Shown here in pieces: positions 36,307 to 44,861 of a stretch of 64,000 bases of DNA. The notes below the pieces were generated by a model. That model made no database searches, was not told the DNA's origin, and saw nothing but the letters and a program-made list of their open reading frames with translations. This DNA is from Comamonadaceae bacterium (GTDB lineage: Bacteria > Pseudomonadota > Gammaproteobacteria > Burkholderiales > Burkholderiaceae_C): contig CANFWH010000001.1 in the NCBI GenBank assembly GCA_947450645.1, positions 1 through 64,000 on the forward strand, in the 5' to 3' direction. The translations under genes and the position numbers were made by a program. Position 1 is the first letter of the stretch; the number at the start of each line of letters is the position of its first letter.

Positions 36307-37554
36307 TTACCCTAACAGCTCATGAAGCGCCCGAGCCACAACCTTAGTTGCGCGGCGCAAGTCCTCAAGCAGCAAATGCTCATCGGCACGCTTGGCATTG
36401 GACTCCAGCACCGAACGCGGTCCCGCACCATACATCACGCCAGGAATACCGCGTTCTACATACAGGCGCACATCGGTATAGAGCGGCGTACCTAACGCAG
36501 GAATCGGCTCGCCAAACACCGCTTCACCATGCTTTTGCAGTGCATCCACCAAGGGCTTATTGCCCGCAAGCGGATACATGGCGTTACACAGCAAGAGCCT
36601 CTTGATGTCCGCCCGCACCGCCAACCCACGGGCGTTGCAAGCCGTAACGCTATCCGCAATCAATTGCCGCAAATCCGCTTCAACCACTGCGGGATCTTCT
36701 TCAGGAATCATGCGACGATCTAGCTTGAGCACCACCTTGCCTGGAATCACATTGGTGTTCGTACCACCCGCAATCATGCCGATATTGAGATACGGATGCG
36801 TGATGCCCACAACGCTTGAGCGGATCTTTGTGAGCACCTCGTTTTGTGCATAGAGCGCGGTCATCAAAGCGTTCGCGCCTTGCAAAGCATCCACGCCCGA
36901 GTCTGGAATTGCCGCATGCGCCATCTTGCCGTGAATGGTCACCTCTAGCTGCAAACAGCCGTTGTGTGCCGTAATGACTTGGTAGCTAAAACCCGCGGCA
37001 ATCATCAGGTCGGGCTGCGTATGCCCATTTGCCAAGAGCCAGCCGGGGCCTAGCTCGCCGCCAAACTCCTCGTCATACGTAAAGTGCAACTCCACCGCGC
37101 CTTGACTGGGTTTTGCCACGGCCTCTAAGGCGCGAACGGCAAAGCTGTAAGTTGAAAAATCACACTTACTCACAGCTGCAGCGCGACCATAAATTTTGCC
37201 GCCCACAATCTCGCCGCCATAAGGGTCATGTGTCCAGCCCTCGCCTGGTGGTACCACATCACCGTGTGCGTTGAGGGCAATGGTTTTCCCGCCACTGCCA
37301 TAGCGTCTTCGTACAATCAAATTGGTAATGGATTCAAGCCCATTCTTTTTTACTTTGTCACTGGGCATGACAAATTTTTTGGCATCAAAACCAAAGTCTT
37401 TGAGTAGCTCGGCCGTAAGATCTGCATGAGGCGCATTGTTGCCAGGCGGTGTATCGGTAGGGACTTGAATCAAGGCCTGCAAAAAGCGAACTTGCTCGTC
37501 AAAATGATCATCAATCCATTGGTCTAGCGCTTGGTTTTGTGCGTCATTCGACAT
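36307..37554 (-). CDS. M20 family metallo-hydrolase (ArgE/DapE-like)
   Basis: A zinc hydrolase of 415 residues acting on an amide or N-carbamoyl/acyl bond. Metal motifs: ALNAHGDVVPPGEGW (His-Asp), TYDEEFGGELGPGW (catalytic Glu and ligand Glu) and GTPLYTDVRLY near the C terminus. Start ATG 37554 is used because the frame upstream runs through the operator; GGAA lies at about -8. The operator and its place between the urate permease and UraD-AllC indicate a role in purine breakdown. Hydrolysis of a ureido compound is possible, but the sequence alone does not give the substrate. Confidence 0.85.
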   Translation of the reverse strand: MSNDAQNQALDQWIDDHFDEQVRFLQALIQVPTDTPPGNNAPHADLTAELLKDFGFDAKKFVMPSDKVKKNGLESITNLIVRRRYGSGGKTIALNAHGDVVPPGEGWTHDPYGGEIVGGKIYGRAAAVSKCDFSTYSFAVRALEAVAKPSQGAVELHFTYDEEFGGELGPGWLLANGHTQPDLMIAAGFSYQVITAHNGCLQLEVTIHGKMAHAAIPDSGVDALQGANALMTALYAQNEVLTKIRSSVVGITHPYLNIGMIAGGTNTNVIPGKVVLKLDRRMIPEEDPAVVEADLRQLIADSVTACNARGLAVRADIKRLLLCNAMYPLAGNKPLVDALQKHGEAVFGEPIPALGTPLYTDVRLYVERGIPGVMYGAGPRSVLESNAKRADEHLLLEDLRRATKVVARALHELLG

Positions 37555-37570
37555 CAAAATTCCATTCGTA

Positions 37571-37588
37571 AAAAGTGTATACACTTTT
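37571..37588. promoter_or_regulatory. GntR operator, site 2 (before the M20 hydrolase)
   Basis: AAAAGTGTATACACTTTT is a perfect 18-bp palindrome 17-34 bp upstream of the hydrolase ATG. It overlaps the stop codon of the UraD-AllC gene. It is the most symmetrical of the four sites. Confidence 0.75.
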
Positions 37589-39365
37589 ATTGTATGTGAT
37601 TCAATAGGTGCGCAAACGCTTGTACGGCCAAATCCATATCGTGGCTGGTGGTGGACTCCAGCGGGTTGTGCGAAATGCCTGCATTTTCACCGCGCACAAA
37701 CAGCATCGCTTGCGGCATGATGGTGTGCAGCTTCATGGCGTCATGCCCCGCCCCGCTATTCATGCGGTGTACAGGCAGCCCAAGACTTTGTACGGCCTCT
37801 TCCCAGCGAGCTTGCCACGCGGGATTGCTGGGAGCAGCCGATGCCGCAAGGATGCGATCCATCTGCAAGTTCACACCTCTCGAATCAGCAATCGCCCGCA
37901 AAGCCTTATGGATATTGGCCTCCAGTAGGTCTCTTTTCGCATCAACGGGCGCTCTAAGGTCAATGCTAAATGTGCAAACGCCCGGCACGACATTGATCGA
38001 GCCACTTGGCACATGCAGTTGTCCCACCGTTGCCACGAGCTCAGGCTCGGCAGCAGCGCAGCGCTCAACTTCCAATATCATTTCTGCCACCGCAACCGCA
38101 GCGTCCTTGCGACGCGTCATCGGCGTCGTTCCTGCGTGACTCGCCATACCATCAACTTTGCACAGATAGCGCACGCTGCCGTTGATGGAAGTTACCACAC
38201 CTAGCGGTAAGTTCAGCTCATTTAAAACAGGGCCTTGCTCGATGTGCACTTCAACAAAACCAAGATAGTGCGCTGGGTCGCGTTTCAGCTTCGCAATTTC
38301 ATCCAAACTAGCTGGCAAACCCGCGTCCAGCATGGCTTGTCGCATGGTGATGCCGTCCGCATCTTGTTGATCAAGCCACGCAGGGTCGAAGTCACCCGTC
38401 AGTGCGCCTGAGCCTAGAAACGTGGCTTTGTAGCGCTGACCTTCTTCTTCGGCAAAACCGACGACTTCTAAGTTAAACGGCAAGCGCTTGCCAGCTTTGA
38501 CAAGCGCGCGCACGCACATCATCGGAACGTAGATGCCAAGCCTACCGTCGTATTTGCCGCCGTTCCGCACGGTGTCGTAGTGGGAGCCTGTAAGGAGGGT
38601 AGGAAGAACCCCTCTGTCACTGCGTGACATCTCCCCTACTTCGCAGGGGCGACCACGATAAATGCCCACCACATTGCCCACCGCGTCGATGCGCACATCG
38701 TCAAAACCCTCGCCTAGCATCTGGCTCTTGATGAGAGCTGAGCAAGCTAAGTGCGCCTTGGTGAGATACGTCACCGTCAGCTCGCCGCGCTCTTTAAATT
38801 CTGGGTCACTAAAGGCGGCTAGTTCTTCATGCCAATCCCAAAGCTCGTTACCCAGCAAGGGCTGCACACCAAATTTATCGTCCAACCGAATCTCTGCAAT
38901 ACGGTTGATTTGGCGCAGACATTCCGCCATTTCATAGTCGGCTGGGTAGCTCAAACGACGCTCAAACGTCTGCATGATTTGCGCCTTAGTCAGTCCCGTT
39001 CCACGCGCGCCGCGCACCGCCAAAATAAACGGCCAGCCAAACTTGGCGTTGTAGTCGCTGTTCAGTTTTTGAATCTTGGCAAACTCCTCTGGCGTGCAGT
39101 TAGTCAGCCCCGCCTTGCCTTGCTCATTGGTCGATTCGCTGGTCAGCGTTTTATCGACCATCGCTTTGCCCGCCAGCTCTGGATGGGCACGGATGAGCGT
39201 TAATTTTTTATCAAGACTTGAACTCTCTACAGCCAATGCCAATGCGGCTTTCAAGGCAGCCATGCTCTGGAAGCCTTGTGGATTTTGGGCTAGCGCCACT
39301 TCCACCACCCAAGGCGAATGTTCGTAGAGACCGTCAAGATTAGGAAGAACTAAATTTGTGGGCAT
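37587..39365 (-). CDS. Fused OHCU decarboxylase (UraD) and allantoate amidohydrolase (AllC)
   Basis: A bifunctional enzyme of 592 residues. Residues about 1-165 are UraD (YEHSPWVVEVAL, LIRAHPELAGKA, SYPADYEMAECLRQINRIAEIRL), which makes (S)-allantoin from OHCU. The rest is an M20-type allantoate amidohydrolase with metal motifs TGSHYDTVRNGGKYDGRLG, GFAEEEGQRY, EVHIEQGPVL and NSGAGHDAM, turning allantoate into ureidoglycine or ureidoglycolate and ammonia. The two steps flank allantoinase, encoded by the overlapping puuE gene. ATG 39365 is preferred; a TTG at 39383 is in frame. Residues about 239-253 (RPCEVGEMSRSDRGV) are absent from the usual family pattern and are encoded by a REP-like double hairpin. 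Confidence 0.9.
   Translation of the reverse strand: MPTNLVLPNLDGLYEHSPWVVEVALAQNPQGFQSMAALKAALALAVESSSLDKKLTLIRAHPELAGKAMVDKTLTSESTNEQGKAGLTNCTPEEFAKIQKLNSDYNAKFGWPFILAVRGARGTGLTKAQIMQTFERRLSYPADYEMAECLRQINRIAEIRLDDKFGVQPLLGNELWDWHEELAAFSDPEFKERGELTVTYLTKAHLACSALIKSQMLGEGFDDVRIDAVGNVVGIYRGRPCEVGEMSRSDRGVLPTLLTGSHYDTVRNGGKYDGRLGIYVPMMCVRALVKAGKRLPFNLEVVGFAEEEGQRYKATFLGSGALTGDFDPAWLDQQDADGITMRQAMLDAGLPASLDEIAKLKRDPAHYLGFVEVHIEQGPVLNELNLPLGVVTSINGSVRYLCKVDGMASHAGTTPMTRRKDAAVAVAEMILEVERCAAAEPELVATVGQLHVPSGSINVVPGVCTFSIDLRAPVDAKRDLLEANIHKALRAIADSRGVNLQMDRILAASAAPSNPAWQARWEEAVQSLGLPVHRMNSGAGHDAMKLHTIMPQAMLFVRGENAGISHNPLESTTSHDMDLAVQAFAHLLNHIQ
38607..38649 (-). repeat. REP-like double hairpin inside the UraD-AllC gene
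   Basis: Two stems lie side by side on the + strand: TGTCAC-TGC-GTGACA (38615-38629) and CCCCT-N7-AGGGG (38633-38649). A further CCCCT at 38609-38613 could pair in competition. The 43-bp unit is read in frame and adds about 15 residues just before the metal-binding motif LPTLLTGSHYDT. The layout resembles REP/BIME palindromes, which normally stay between genes. Confidence 0.65.
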
Positions 39366-40306
39366 GGATGGTGCTCGCGCCAATGGTTGGCAATATCAAT
39401 GCGCTTGGCAACCCACACGTGGTCGTGCGCGGCGATGTAATCTAAAAACTTTTGCAGCGCCACTATTCGGCCAGGACGACCCAAGAGGCGGCAATGCATG
39501 CCCACACTCATCATCTTGGGACGATTGAGTCCATTCGGATCCCCTTCCGCATACAGCGCATCAAACGTATCCTTCAAATATTGAAAGAACGGATCGGCGT
39601 GTGAATAGCCCTGCGGCAGTGCAAAACGCATGTCGTTGCAATCTAGTGTGTAAGGCACGATGAGCTGGGAAGCCACGTTCCCATTGGTCTTCTTGACCTT
39701 CATCCAAAACGGTAAATCGTCGCCGTAATAGTCGCTGTCGTAAGCAAAACCGCCGTAATCCGCGACCAAACGCCGCGTGTTAGGGCTATCGCGTCCCGTA
39801 TACCAGCCTTGCGGTTTTTGATTCGTTAATTTTTCGATGATTTCCATTGCGAGGCGCATGTGCTCACGTTCTGTAGCTTCATTAATGTTTTGATAGTGAA
39901 TCCATTTGTAGCCATGGCAAGCGATTTCGTGACCCAATTCCACAAACGCTTTTGTCACATCGGGCGAGCGCTCAAGCGCCGTTGCCACACCAAAAATAGT
40001 CAGCGGTAAATTCCGGCGTTCAAACTCGCGCAAGATGCGCCACACACCAGCGCGCGAGCCATATTCATAAATGCCTTCCATGCTGATGTGACGGTCAGGG
40101 AAGCTTGCTGGATTAAACATCTCCGACAAAAATTGCTCCGAACCTGCATCGCCGTGTAAGAGTGAGTTTTCGCCGCCTTCTTCATAGTTCAAAACAAACT
40201 GAACGGCGATACGCGCCTTGTTTGGCCAATGGGCGTGGGGCACCGTGCGGCCATAGCCAGCAAGGTCTCTGGGGTAGGCGGCTGTGCTGTCGTAGATGTG
40301 GTTCAC
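39350..40306 (-). CDS. puuE: Allantoinase PuuE (polysaccharide deacetylase family)
   Basis: Hydrolyses (S)-allantoin to allantoate in the cytosol without the usual amidohydrolase fold. The 318-residue NodB-like protein shows NYEEGGENSLLHGDAGSEQFLSE, GSRAGVWRILREFERRNLPLTIFGVATALE, GHEIACHGYKWIHYQ and DYGGFAYDSDYYGDDLPFW, all characteristic of PuuE. The start is GTG (40304-40306). The 3' end overlaps the UraD-AllC start by about 16 bp and the 5' end is 6 bp from the GntR gene, so gntR-puuE-uraD/allC form one unit. Confidence 0.93.
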   Translation of the reverse strand: MNHIYDSTAAYPRDLAGYGRTVPHAHWPNKARIAVQFVLNYEEGGENSLLHGDAGSEQFLSEMFNPASFPDRHISMEGIYEYGSRAGVWRILREFERRNLPLTIFGVATALERSPDVTKAFVELGHEIACHGYKWIHYQNINEATEREHMRLAMEIIEKLTNQKPQGWYTGRDSPNTRRLVADYGGFAYDSDYYGDDLPFWMKVKKTNGNVASQLIVPYTLDCNDMRFALPQGYSHADPFFQYLKDTFDALYAEGDPNGLNRPKMMSVGMHCRLLGRPGRIVALQKFLDYIAAHDHVWVAKRIDIANHWREHHPCPQI

Positions 40307-40312
40307 GCCAAT

Positions 40313-40963
40313 TCAGTCTTTTAAATCTAGGCCATTGAGAACGCTGCCCAAATGCTCGTTCATCAGCTGCACCGCGAGCTTTTTATCCTTATTGGCTATG
40401 GCCTCCACCAGCGCCACGTGCTCATCGTGTGAATGCACGGCAGCGCGATCGGATTGATAAAGTAGCGTGATCAACGAACACCGCGAAATCAAATCTTGCA
40501 GCGCCTGCGCCAAAACATTGTTGCCTATCAACTCGGCAATCAAGACATGAAAATCACCCAGCAGCTCCACACGCGAAGCCGCGTCCGTGCCGTCCACAGC
40601 CTCGGACTCGGCAGCAATATGCTCGCGCAAAGCTTTGAGTTTGGCAGCGGTAAGACTGCTCACCAACTTCTCCACCATAGCCGACTCCAACATCATCCGC
40701 ACAGCGAACACTTCGCGCGCTTCTCGGCTGGAAGGCGCGCAAACAAACGCTCCGCGCGATTGCTCGATGCGAATCAAATGCTTTTGCGATAGCTGATACA
40801 GCGCTTGGCGTACCAAGGTGCGCGAGACACCAAACTGATCCGCGATTTTTTGTTCTTTGAGTTTTTCACCAGGCGCGAGTCGATGTTCGATGATGGCGCG
40901 AGTCAAAGCCTGCACAATCGTGTCGGTACTGGAGAGCGCCTTCTCAGCGGCTTTTTTAGTCAT
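40313..40963 (-). CDS. GntR family (FCD domain) regulator of purine catabolism
   Basis: A 216-residue regulator. The N-terminal winged helix-turn-helix reads LAPGEKLKEQKIADQFGVSRTLVRQALYQLSQKHLI. The C-terminal all-helical FCD ligand domain includes FHVLIAELIGNNVLAQ and HDEHVALVEAIANKDKKLA, with His ligands for a metal or acid. It is divergent from uraH with an operator palindrome starting 4 bp upstream of its own ATG, which indicates autoregulation. The same palindrome precedes three other purine genes. By context the inducer is probably urate or a later intermediate. Confidence 0.9.
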   Translation of the reverse strand: MTKKAAEKALSSTDTIVQALTRAIIEHRLAPGEKLKEQKIADQFGVSRTLVRQALYQLSQKHLIRIEQSRGAFVCAPSSREAREVFAVRMMLESAMVEKLVSSLTAAKLKALREHIAAESEAVDGTDAASRVELLGDFHVLIAELIGNNVLAQALQDLISRCSLITLLYQSDRAAVHSHDEHVALVEAIANKDKKLAVQLMNEHLGSVLNGLDLKD

Positions 40964-40966
40964 GGC

Positions 40967-40984
40967 AAAATTGTATACACTTTT
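40967..40984. promoter_or_regulatory. GntR operator, site 3 (between gntR and uraH)
   Basis: AAAATTGTATACACTTTT matches site 2 in 17 of 18 positions. It lies in the 45-bp divergent gap, so one site could control both gntR-puuE-uraD/allC and uraH. Confidence 0.75.
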
Positions 40985-41008
40985 TAGAATTCAATCAAAG
41001 GAAGCATT

Positions 41009-41362
41009 ATGGGACTTTCCACACACGTACTCGATACCATGCACGGCTGCCCTGCTAGCGGCATGGCGGTTCAACTCTACGCAACTAGCCATTCGCAGAT
41101 CACTTTAATCAAGGCTTTTACCTTGAATCTTGATGGACGAAATCCTGATGGCCTACTATTGACAACGGATGAGCTAGCCGTCGGCACTTATCGCTTGGTG
41201 TTTGATGTTGCCACCTACTTTAAAGCGCGCGGCACAGCTTTGCCTGAGCCCAATTTTTTAAATCAGGTCAGTCTCGACTTCGGCATTGCCAACCCTGAGC
41301 AGCATTACCACGTGCCGCTGCTGGTGAGCCCTTGGAGTTATTCGACATATCGTGGGTCGTAG
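41009..41362 (+). CDS. uraH: 5-hydroxyisourate hydrolase (transthyretin-like)
   Basis: Opens the ring of 5-hydroxyisourate to give OHCU, the second step of urate breakdown. The 117-residue protein has the family N terminus LSTHVLDTMHGCPASGMAVQL, the internal GTYRLVFDVATYF and the diagnostic C-terminal tetrapeptide YRGS. The ATG is preceded by AAGGAAG. There is no periplasmic signal, so it is cytosolic. It is transcribed away from the GntR regulator under a shared operator and ends 10 bp from the convergent DUF1185 gene. Confidence 0.95.
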   Translation: MGLSTHVLDTMHGCPASGMAVQLYATSHSQITLIKAFTLNLDGRNPDGLLLTTDELAVGTYRLVFDVATYFKARGTALPEPNFLNQVSLDFGIANPEQHYHVPLLVSPWSYSTYRGS

Positions 41363-41371
41363 ACGCTGGTA

Positions 41372-41950
41372 TTAACGCTGACCGTCATGCACAGAAATTT
41401 TGTCTTTACTCAATCCGCCTAAGCGCGAGTGCACACGTCCGCCAGTACCCATCACCAGCGCAAACAAAATCTCATTCGGGCGCGGCGCATCCTGAATGCC
41501 GACTTCCATGCTGTTGTAGTGACTGCGCACGTAAGACGCATGAATATTGTGCAATGGCACCATCAACCTGTAGCCTGTTGCTGCCACCGCCTTAGATGCT
41601 GGCACCATCGCTTTAGGCTCACCCAGCACACTGCGCATCGCCCAGCCGCCCGCTTCGTGCCACACCGCACCGTGCTCCATTTCGCCATTGACGCCGACGA
41701 TAGCCGCCTTACTGTAGACCTCGATATTTTCTTTTCCCAAAGTCGCGACCAACTCCTCTGCAAGCAATGTTCCTAGGCTTCGGAGTTCACCCATAAAAGG
41801 CATCAAATCAGGCTCATAGCGACCCGCGTAAGGGTTCTTAATCACAGCACAAGCAGCGGCTAGTTTGAGCGGCGTCTCTAGCACGGGTCCGCCTTCGTGA
41901 TATTGGGTTTCAATCGTTAAACTGCGCTTGCGAATTTCAATCAATGACAT
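41372..41950 (-). CDS. DUF1185 (amino acid synthesis family) protein
   Basis: A 192-residue protein of the PF06684 family, annotated elsewhere as amino acid synthesis family but without a proven function. Recognisable segments are LKLAAACAVIKNPYAGRYEPDL, GVNGEMEHGAVWHEAGGWAMRS and HASYVRSHYNSMEVGIQDAPRPNEI. AGGAG lies before the ATG. It is the last gene of a leftward operon (second GntR, VOC, FAH, MDR, Bug, DUF1185), which points to a role in catabolism of the same unknown compound. Confidence 0.85.
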   Translation of the reverse strand: MSLIEIRKRSLTIETQYHEGGPVLETPLKLAAACAVIKNPYAGRYEPDLMPFMGELRSLGTLLAEELVATLGKENIEVYSKAAIVGVNGEMEHGAVWHEAGGWAMRSVLGEPKAMVPASKAVAATGYRLMVPLHNIHASYVRSHYNSMEVGIQDAPRPNEILFALVMGTGGRVHSRLGGLSKDKISVHDGQR

Positions 41951-41978
41951 GTGTATCTCCTATGAATCGAGTCAGAAT

Positions 41979-42941
41979 TTATTGCTTAGGAATCTTGGCT
42001 TCACCCACCACTTGAATCCACTTTTGCGTTTGATTGGCAACCATCACCCGCATTTCTTCGGGCGTGCTATCGCGCACTTCACCCCCCATATCCTCTAACC
42101 TGGCCTTAACAGCAGGCACCTGTAGCGCTTTGTGTAACTCGGTATTCAAACGATCAATCACCGAGCGCGGCGTACCAGCTGGCGCCATTAGCCCTGCCCA
42201 CGAGCGCACGTCGTACCCTGCGACACCTTGCTCAGCCGCGGTAGGCACGTCGGGCAAACCTGGCCATCGTTGCGGCCCTGTAGTTGCAATCGCGCGCAAC
42301 TTGCCTGCTTTGATATTGGCAATCACCGCCGTGGGCGGCGCAATGATCATGGGAATATCGCCTGCCAATAAAGCCGTGAGCGCCGCAGAATCGCCGCGGT
42401 AAGGAACGTGCAAAAGCTGCGTTTTAGACATGCTTGCCAGCAACTCGCCAGCTAAGTGATGCGTAGAGCCAATGCCTGCCGTGCCATAGCTCATCTTGTC
42501 TGGATTGGCTTTGGCGTTGGCAAGCAAAGCGCTCAAGCTACTCATTTTGCTATCAGCCGCGACCACAATTAAAAACGGGAAATAAGTGATGGTGCTGACC
42601 ATCTCAAAGTCTTGCACCGTGCGATACGCCAAGTTGTTGTACAGCGCCCCCGCTACGGCATGACCACCTGTAGCAAGCAGCAAGGTATAGCCGTCGGGTT
42701 TGGCTTTTGACACGGTCGTCGCTGCAATCGTTCCGCCCGCACCCGCTTGCGCCTCCACAACAAACGGTTGCAAAAGCCCCTTGCTCATTTCCCCACTGAC
42801 TGCCCTTGCAATGGCGTCGGCATTGCCACCTGGCGCAAAGCCTTGAAGCATCTTGATAGGGCGCTCGGGATAGGTTTGCGCTAAGGTGCACATAGCAGCA
42901 CTCCATATGGCAACGGTTATAAAAAGTTTTCTGCGAAGCAT
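41979..42941 (-). CDS. Bug/TctC family periplasmic solute-binding protein
   Basis: A 320-residue secreted binding protein with a signal peptide (LFITVAIWSAAMCTLAQ). Core motifs are YPERPIKMLQGFAPGGNADAIAR, VEAQAGAGGTIAA, HVPYRGDSAALTALLAGDIPM and GLMAPAGTPRSVIDRL. AGGAG precedes the ATG. It is embedded in the unknown catabolic operon and is the likely receptor for its substrate, an acid by family precedent. Confidence 0.92.
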   Translation of the reverse strand: MLRRKLFITVAIWSAAMCTLAQTYPERPIKMLQGFAPGGNADAIARAVSGEMSKGLLQPFVVEAQAGAGGTIAATTVSKAKPDGYTLLLATGGHAVAGALYNNLAYRTVQDFEMVSTITYFPFLIVVAADSKMSSLSALLANAKANPDKMSYGTAGIGSTHHLAGELLASMSKTQLLHVPYRGDSAALTALLAGDIPMIIAPPTAVIANIKAGKLRAIATTGPQRWPGLPDVPTAAEQGVAGYDVRSWAGLMAPAGTPRSVIDRLNTELHKALQVPAVKARLEDMGGEVRDSTPEEMRVMVANQTQKWIQVVGEAKIPKQ

Positions 42942-42960
42942 GGTTTGTCTCCTAAATAAA

Positions 42961-43959
42961 TTAAGGTTGCATCACGATCTTGCCGCTGACCAGCCCCTGA
43001 TCCAGCCATTCGTGAATGCGCTGCACATCGGACAAAGCTTGGATCTGAGACGCAGGTGGCTTGACGCTCCCATTGGCCATCAAATCAATCGCACTTTGCA
43101 TCAAGGCACGCCGCCCCGTCTTGTCAGCATCCAAGGTGTGCATCGAAAAACACCGCACGGCAAGACTTTTTGCGAGCAGTTTGCGAAGGACCTGAAAAAC
43201 GTCTTGGCTGGGCAGGCCTTGCACAATGTTGTAAGACACAGCCGTACCCAGCGCGGCCAAGCAGTAGAGGCCGTCAATCAAGGTTTGACCACCCAAATGA
43301 TCAAATACCAAATCGACACCGCGCCCCTCTGTCAATGCGTGAATACGATCTGGCAAATGCGCTCCGCCACACACGAGCACATGGTCAAAACCTGCCATCG
43401 CTGGATCGTTTGGTTGAATGGCCTTTCTGCTTGTGCCAATAGTCATGAATCCCAAATGGTTGGCTAACCTTGACAACATGCCCGCCACGCCGCCAGAAGC
43501 GCCTGCTATCAACACGCTTGGCTGATCGCAATCGGGCGTTCCAGCGACCTTCATGAGCGCAATGGCTAACTGCAGATTGGGCAAACTCACTGCGTCAATG
43601 CATGAAATGCTGGCTGGCAATCGGTAAGGCGCCTCTTCTGGCACAACGATAGCTTCCACGTAACAACCACCGCGCTGGACAAGCTCACGGGAACTGACTA
43701 AAACCCTATCGCCGATTTGCCATTGCTGCACCCCATCGCCAATTGCGTCTATTTCGCCTGCTAATTCCGCGCCAGGAATCGCTGGCAAGGGCGGCATCCA
43801 TTTGTAGGTGCCCTGTCGAATCAAGACATCTGGGCGACCAACGCCGATGGCCTGCGCTCTGACTCTGACCTGTCCAGCACTGGGCAAGGGCTCGGGCAGA
43901 TTCACTTCAATCAAGCATTCGGGACCGCCTGGTACCCGCACTTGAATGGCACGCATCAT
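42961..43959 (-). CDS. Zinc-free MDR oxidoreductase (quinone oxidoreductase-like)
   Basis: A 332-residue medium-chain reductase/dehydrogenase. It has the Qor-type N terminus (GVGRPDVLIRQGTYKWMPPLPAIPGAELAGEI), the nucleotide loop IAGASGGVAGMLSRLANHLG and TEGRGVDLVFDHLGGQ. It lacks the zinc cysteine cluster, so it is probably an NADPH-dependent reductase of an enone or quinone. Its start overlaps the FAH stop by one base, indicating coupling in the operon. Confidence 0.87.
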   Translation of the reverse strand: MMRAIQVRVPGGPECLIEVNLPEPLPSAGQVRVRAQAIGVGRPDVLIRQGTYKWMPPLPAIPGAELAGEIDAIGDGVQQWQIGDRVLVSSRELVQRGGCYVEAIVVPEEAPYRLPASISCIDAVSLPNLQLAIALMKVAGTPDCDQPSVLIAGASGGVAGMLSRLANHLGFMTIGTSRKAIQPNDPAMAGFDHVLVCGGAHLPDRIHALTEGRGVDLVFDHLGGQTLIDGLYCLAALGTAVSYNIVQGLPSQDVFQVLRKLLAKSLAVRCFSMHTLDADKTGRRALMQSAIDLMANGSVKPPASQIQALSDVQRIHEWLDQGLVSGKIVMQP

Positions 43960-44825
43960 TAGTCCTGCGCAATGATGGGGTTAACCAAGGTGCCAATGCC
44001 TTCGATTTCCACCTCACACACATCACCTGGCTTCATAAACCGCGGGGGCTTACGGCTCCAGCCCACACCTGCTGGCGTGCCTGTGATGATCACGTCGCCA
44101 GGTACCAAGGTAAAGATCGTCGAGGCGTAGCTGATGAGCTTGGCGATTGAAAAAATCATGTCCCCTGTGTGGCCGTTTTGCATCACTTCGCCGTTTAAAC
44201 GAACAACCAATTTCAACTTCTGATTCGGAAGAATTTCATCCGCCGTCACCATCCAAGGGCCAAAGCCACCCGTGGCTTCAAAATTTTTCCCTGATGCAAT
44301 TTGTTTGGCATGAAATTGCCATTCGCGGATGCTGCCATCGTTGTAGCAAGAATAGCCCGCCACATGCTCAAACGCTTTGTCTTCTGGAATGTCGCGCCCC
44401 GCTTTGCCAATAATGACGGCCAACTCGCCTTCCCAATCAAAAGAACCCGAGACACGTGGGCACACCATCGGCTGCCCATGACCGACTTGCGAGCGCCACA
44501 CACGCAAAAAGATAGGCGGCTCTTCCGAGAGTTCTCGGTGCATGCCTGCCGCCAGCACTTCTTTATGGTGATCCATATAGTTCCGCACAGCGCAGACAAT
44601 TTTTTCGGATTTAGTGATGACTGGCAGAAACGTGATGTCGACCAATTTGGCACTAGCGGGCTTGCCTTGCACGTCCTTGGCTGCATTCAAATAGGCATCG
44701 GCGGCAATGTAGTCAAGCAGCGTTGCGTACTGCGGCATGGCTGCGCCTAAATCAACAACATCGTCGGTTTCGACGACAGCGCCCCAAGTTTCGCGCCCTT
44801 GATAGCTATAGGAAAGTAATTTCAT
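43959..44825 (-). CDS. Fumarylacetoacetate hydrolase family protein
   Basis: A 288-residue metal-dependent hydrolase or isomerase of the FAH fold. It has CAVRNYMDHHKEV and the metal acids in FLRVWRSQVGHG...DWEGELAVIIGKAGRDIP. GYSCYNDGSIREWQ and VITGTPAGVGWSRKPPRFMKPGD follow. Relatives cleave acylpyruvates or decarboxylate ring-cleavage products of aromatic acids. Next to a VOC dioxygenase-like gene, it probably processes a ring-opened intermediate. AAGGA precedes the ATG. Confidence 0.9.
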   Translation of the reverse strand: MKLLSYSYQGRETWGAVVETDDVVDLGAAMPQYATLLDYIAADAYLNAAKDVQGKPASAKLVDITFLPVITKSEKIVCAVRNYMDHHKEVLAAGMHRELSEEPPIFLRVWRSQVGHGQPMVCPRVSGSFDWEGELAVIIGKAGRDIPEDKAFEHVAGYSCYNDGSIREWQFHAKQIASGKNFEATGGFGPWMVTADEILPNQKLKLVVRLNGEVMQNGHTGDMIFSIAKLISYASTIFTLVPGDVIITGTPAGVGWSRKPPRFMKPGDVCEVEIEGIGTLVNPIIAQD

Positions 44826-44861
44826 GATGAATCCTTGTAAAAAGTGGAGTGTTAATGTGAT

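Noticed and set aside
43310-43350. A stretch in the MDR oxidoreductase gene resembling half of the REP-like unit at 38607 (CCCCTCTGTCAATGCGTGA).
   Set aside because: It encodes the conserved family segment LTEGRGVD, so ordinary protein conservation explains it, and the stems are not kept.
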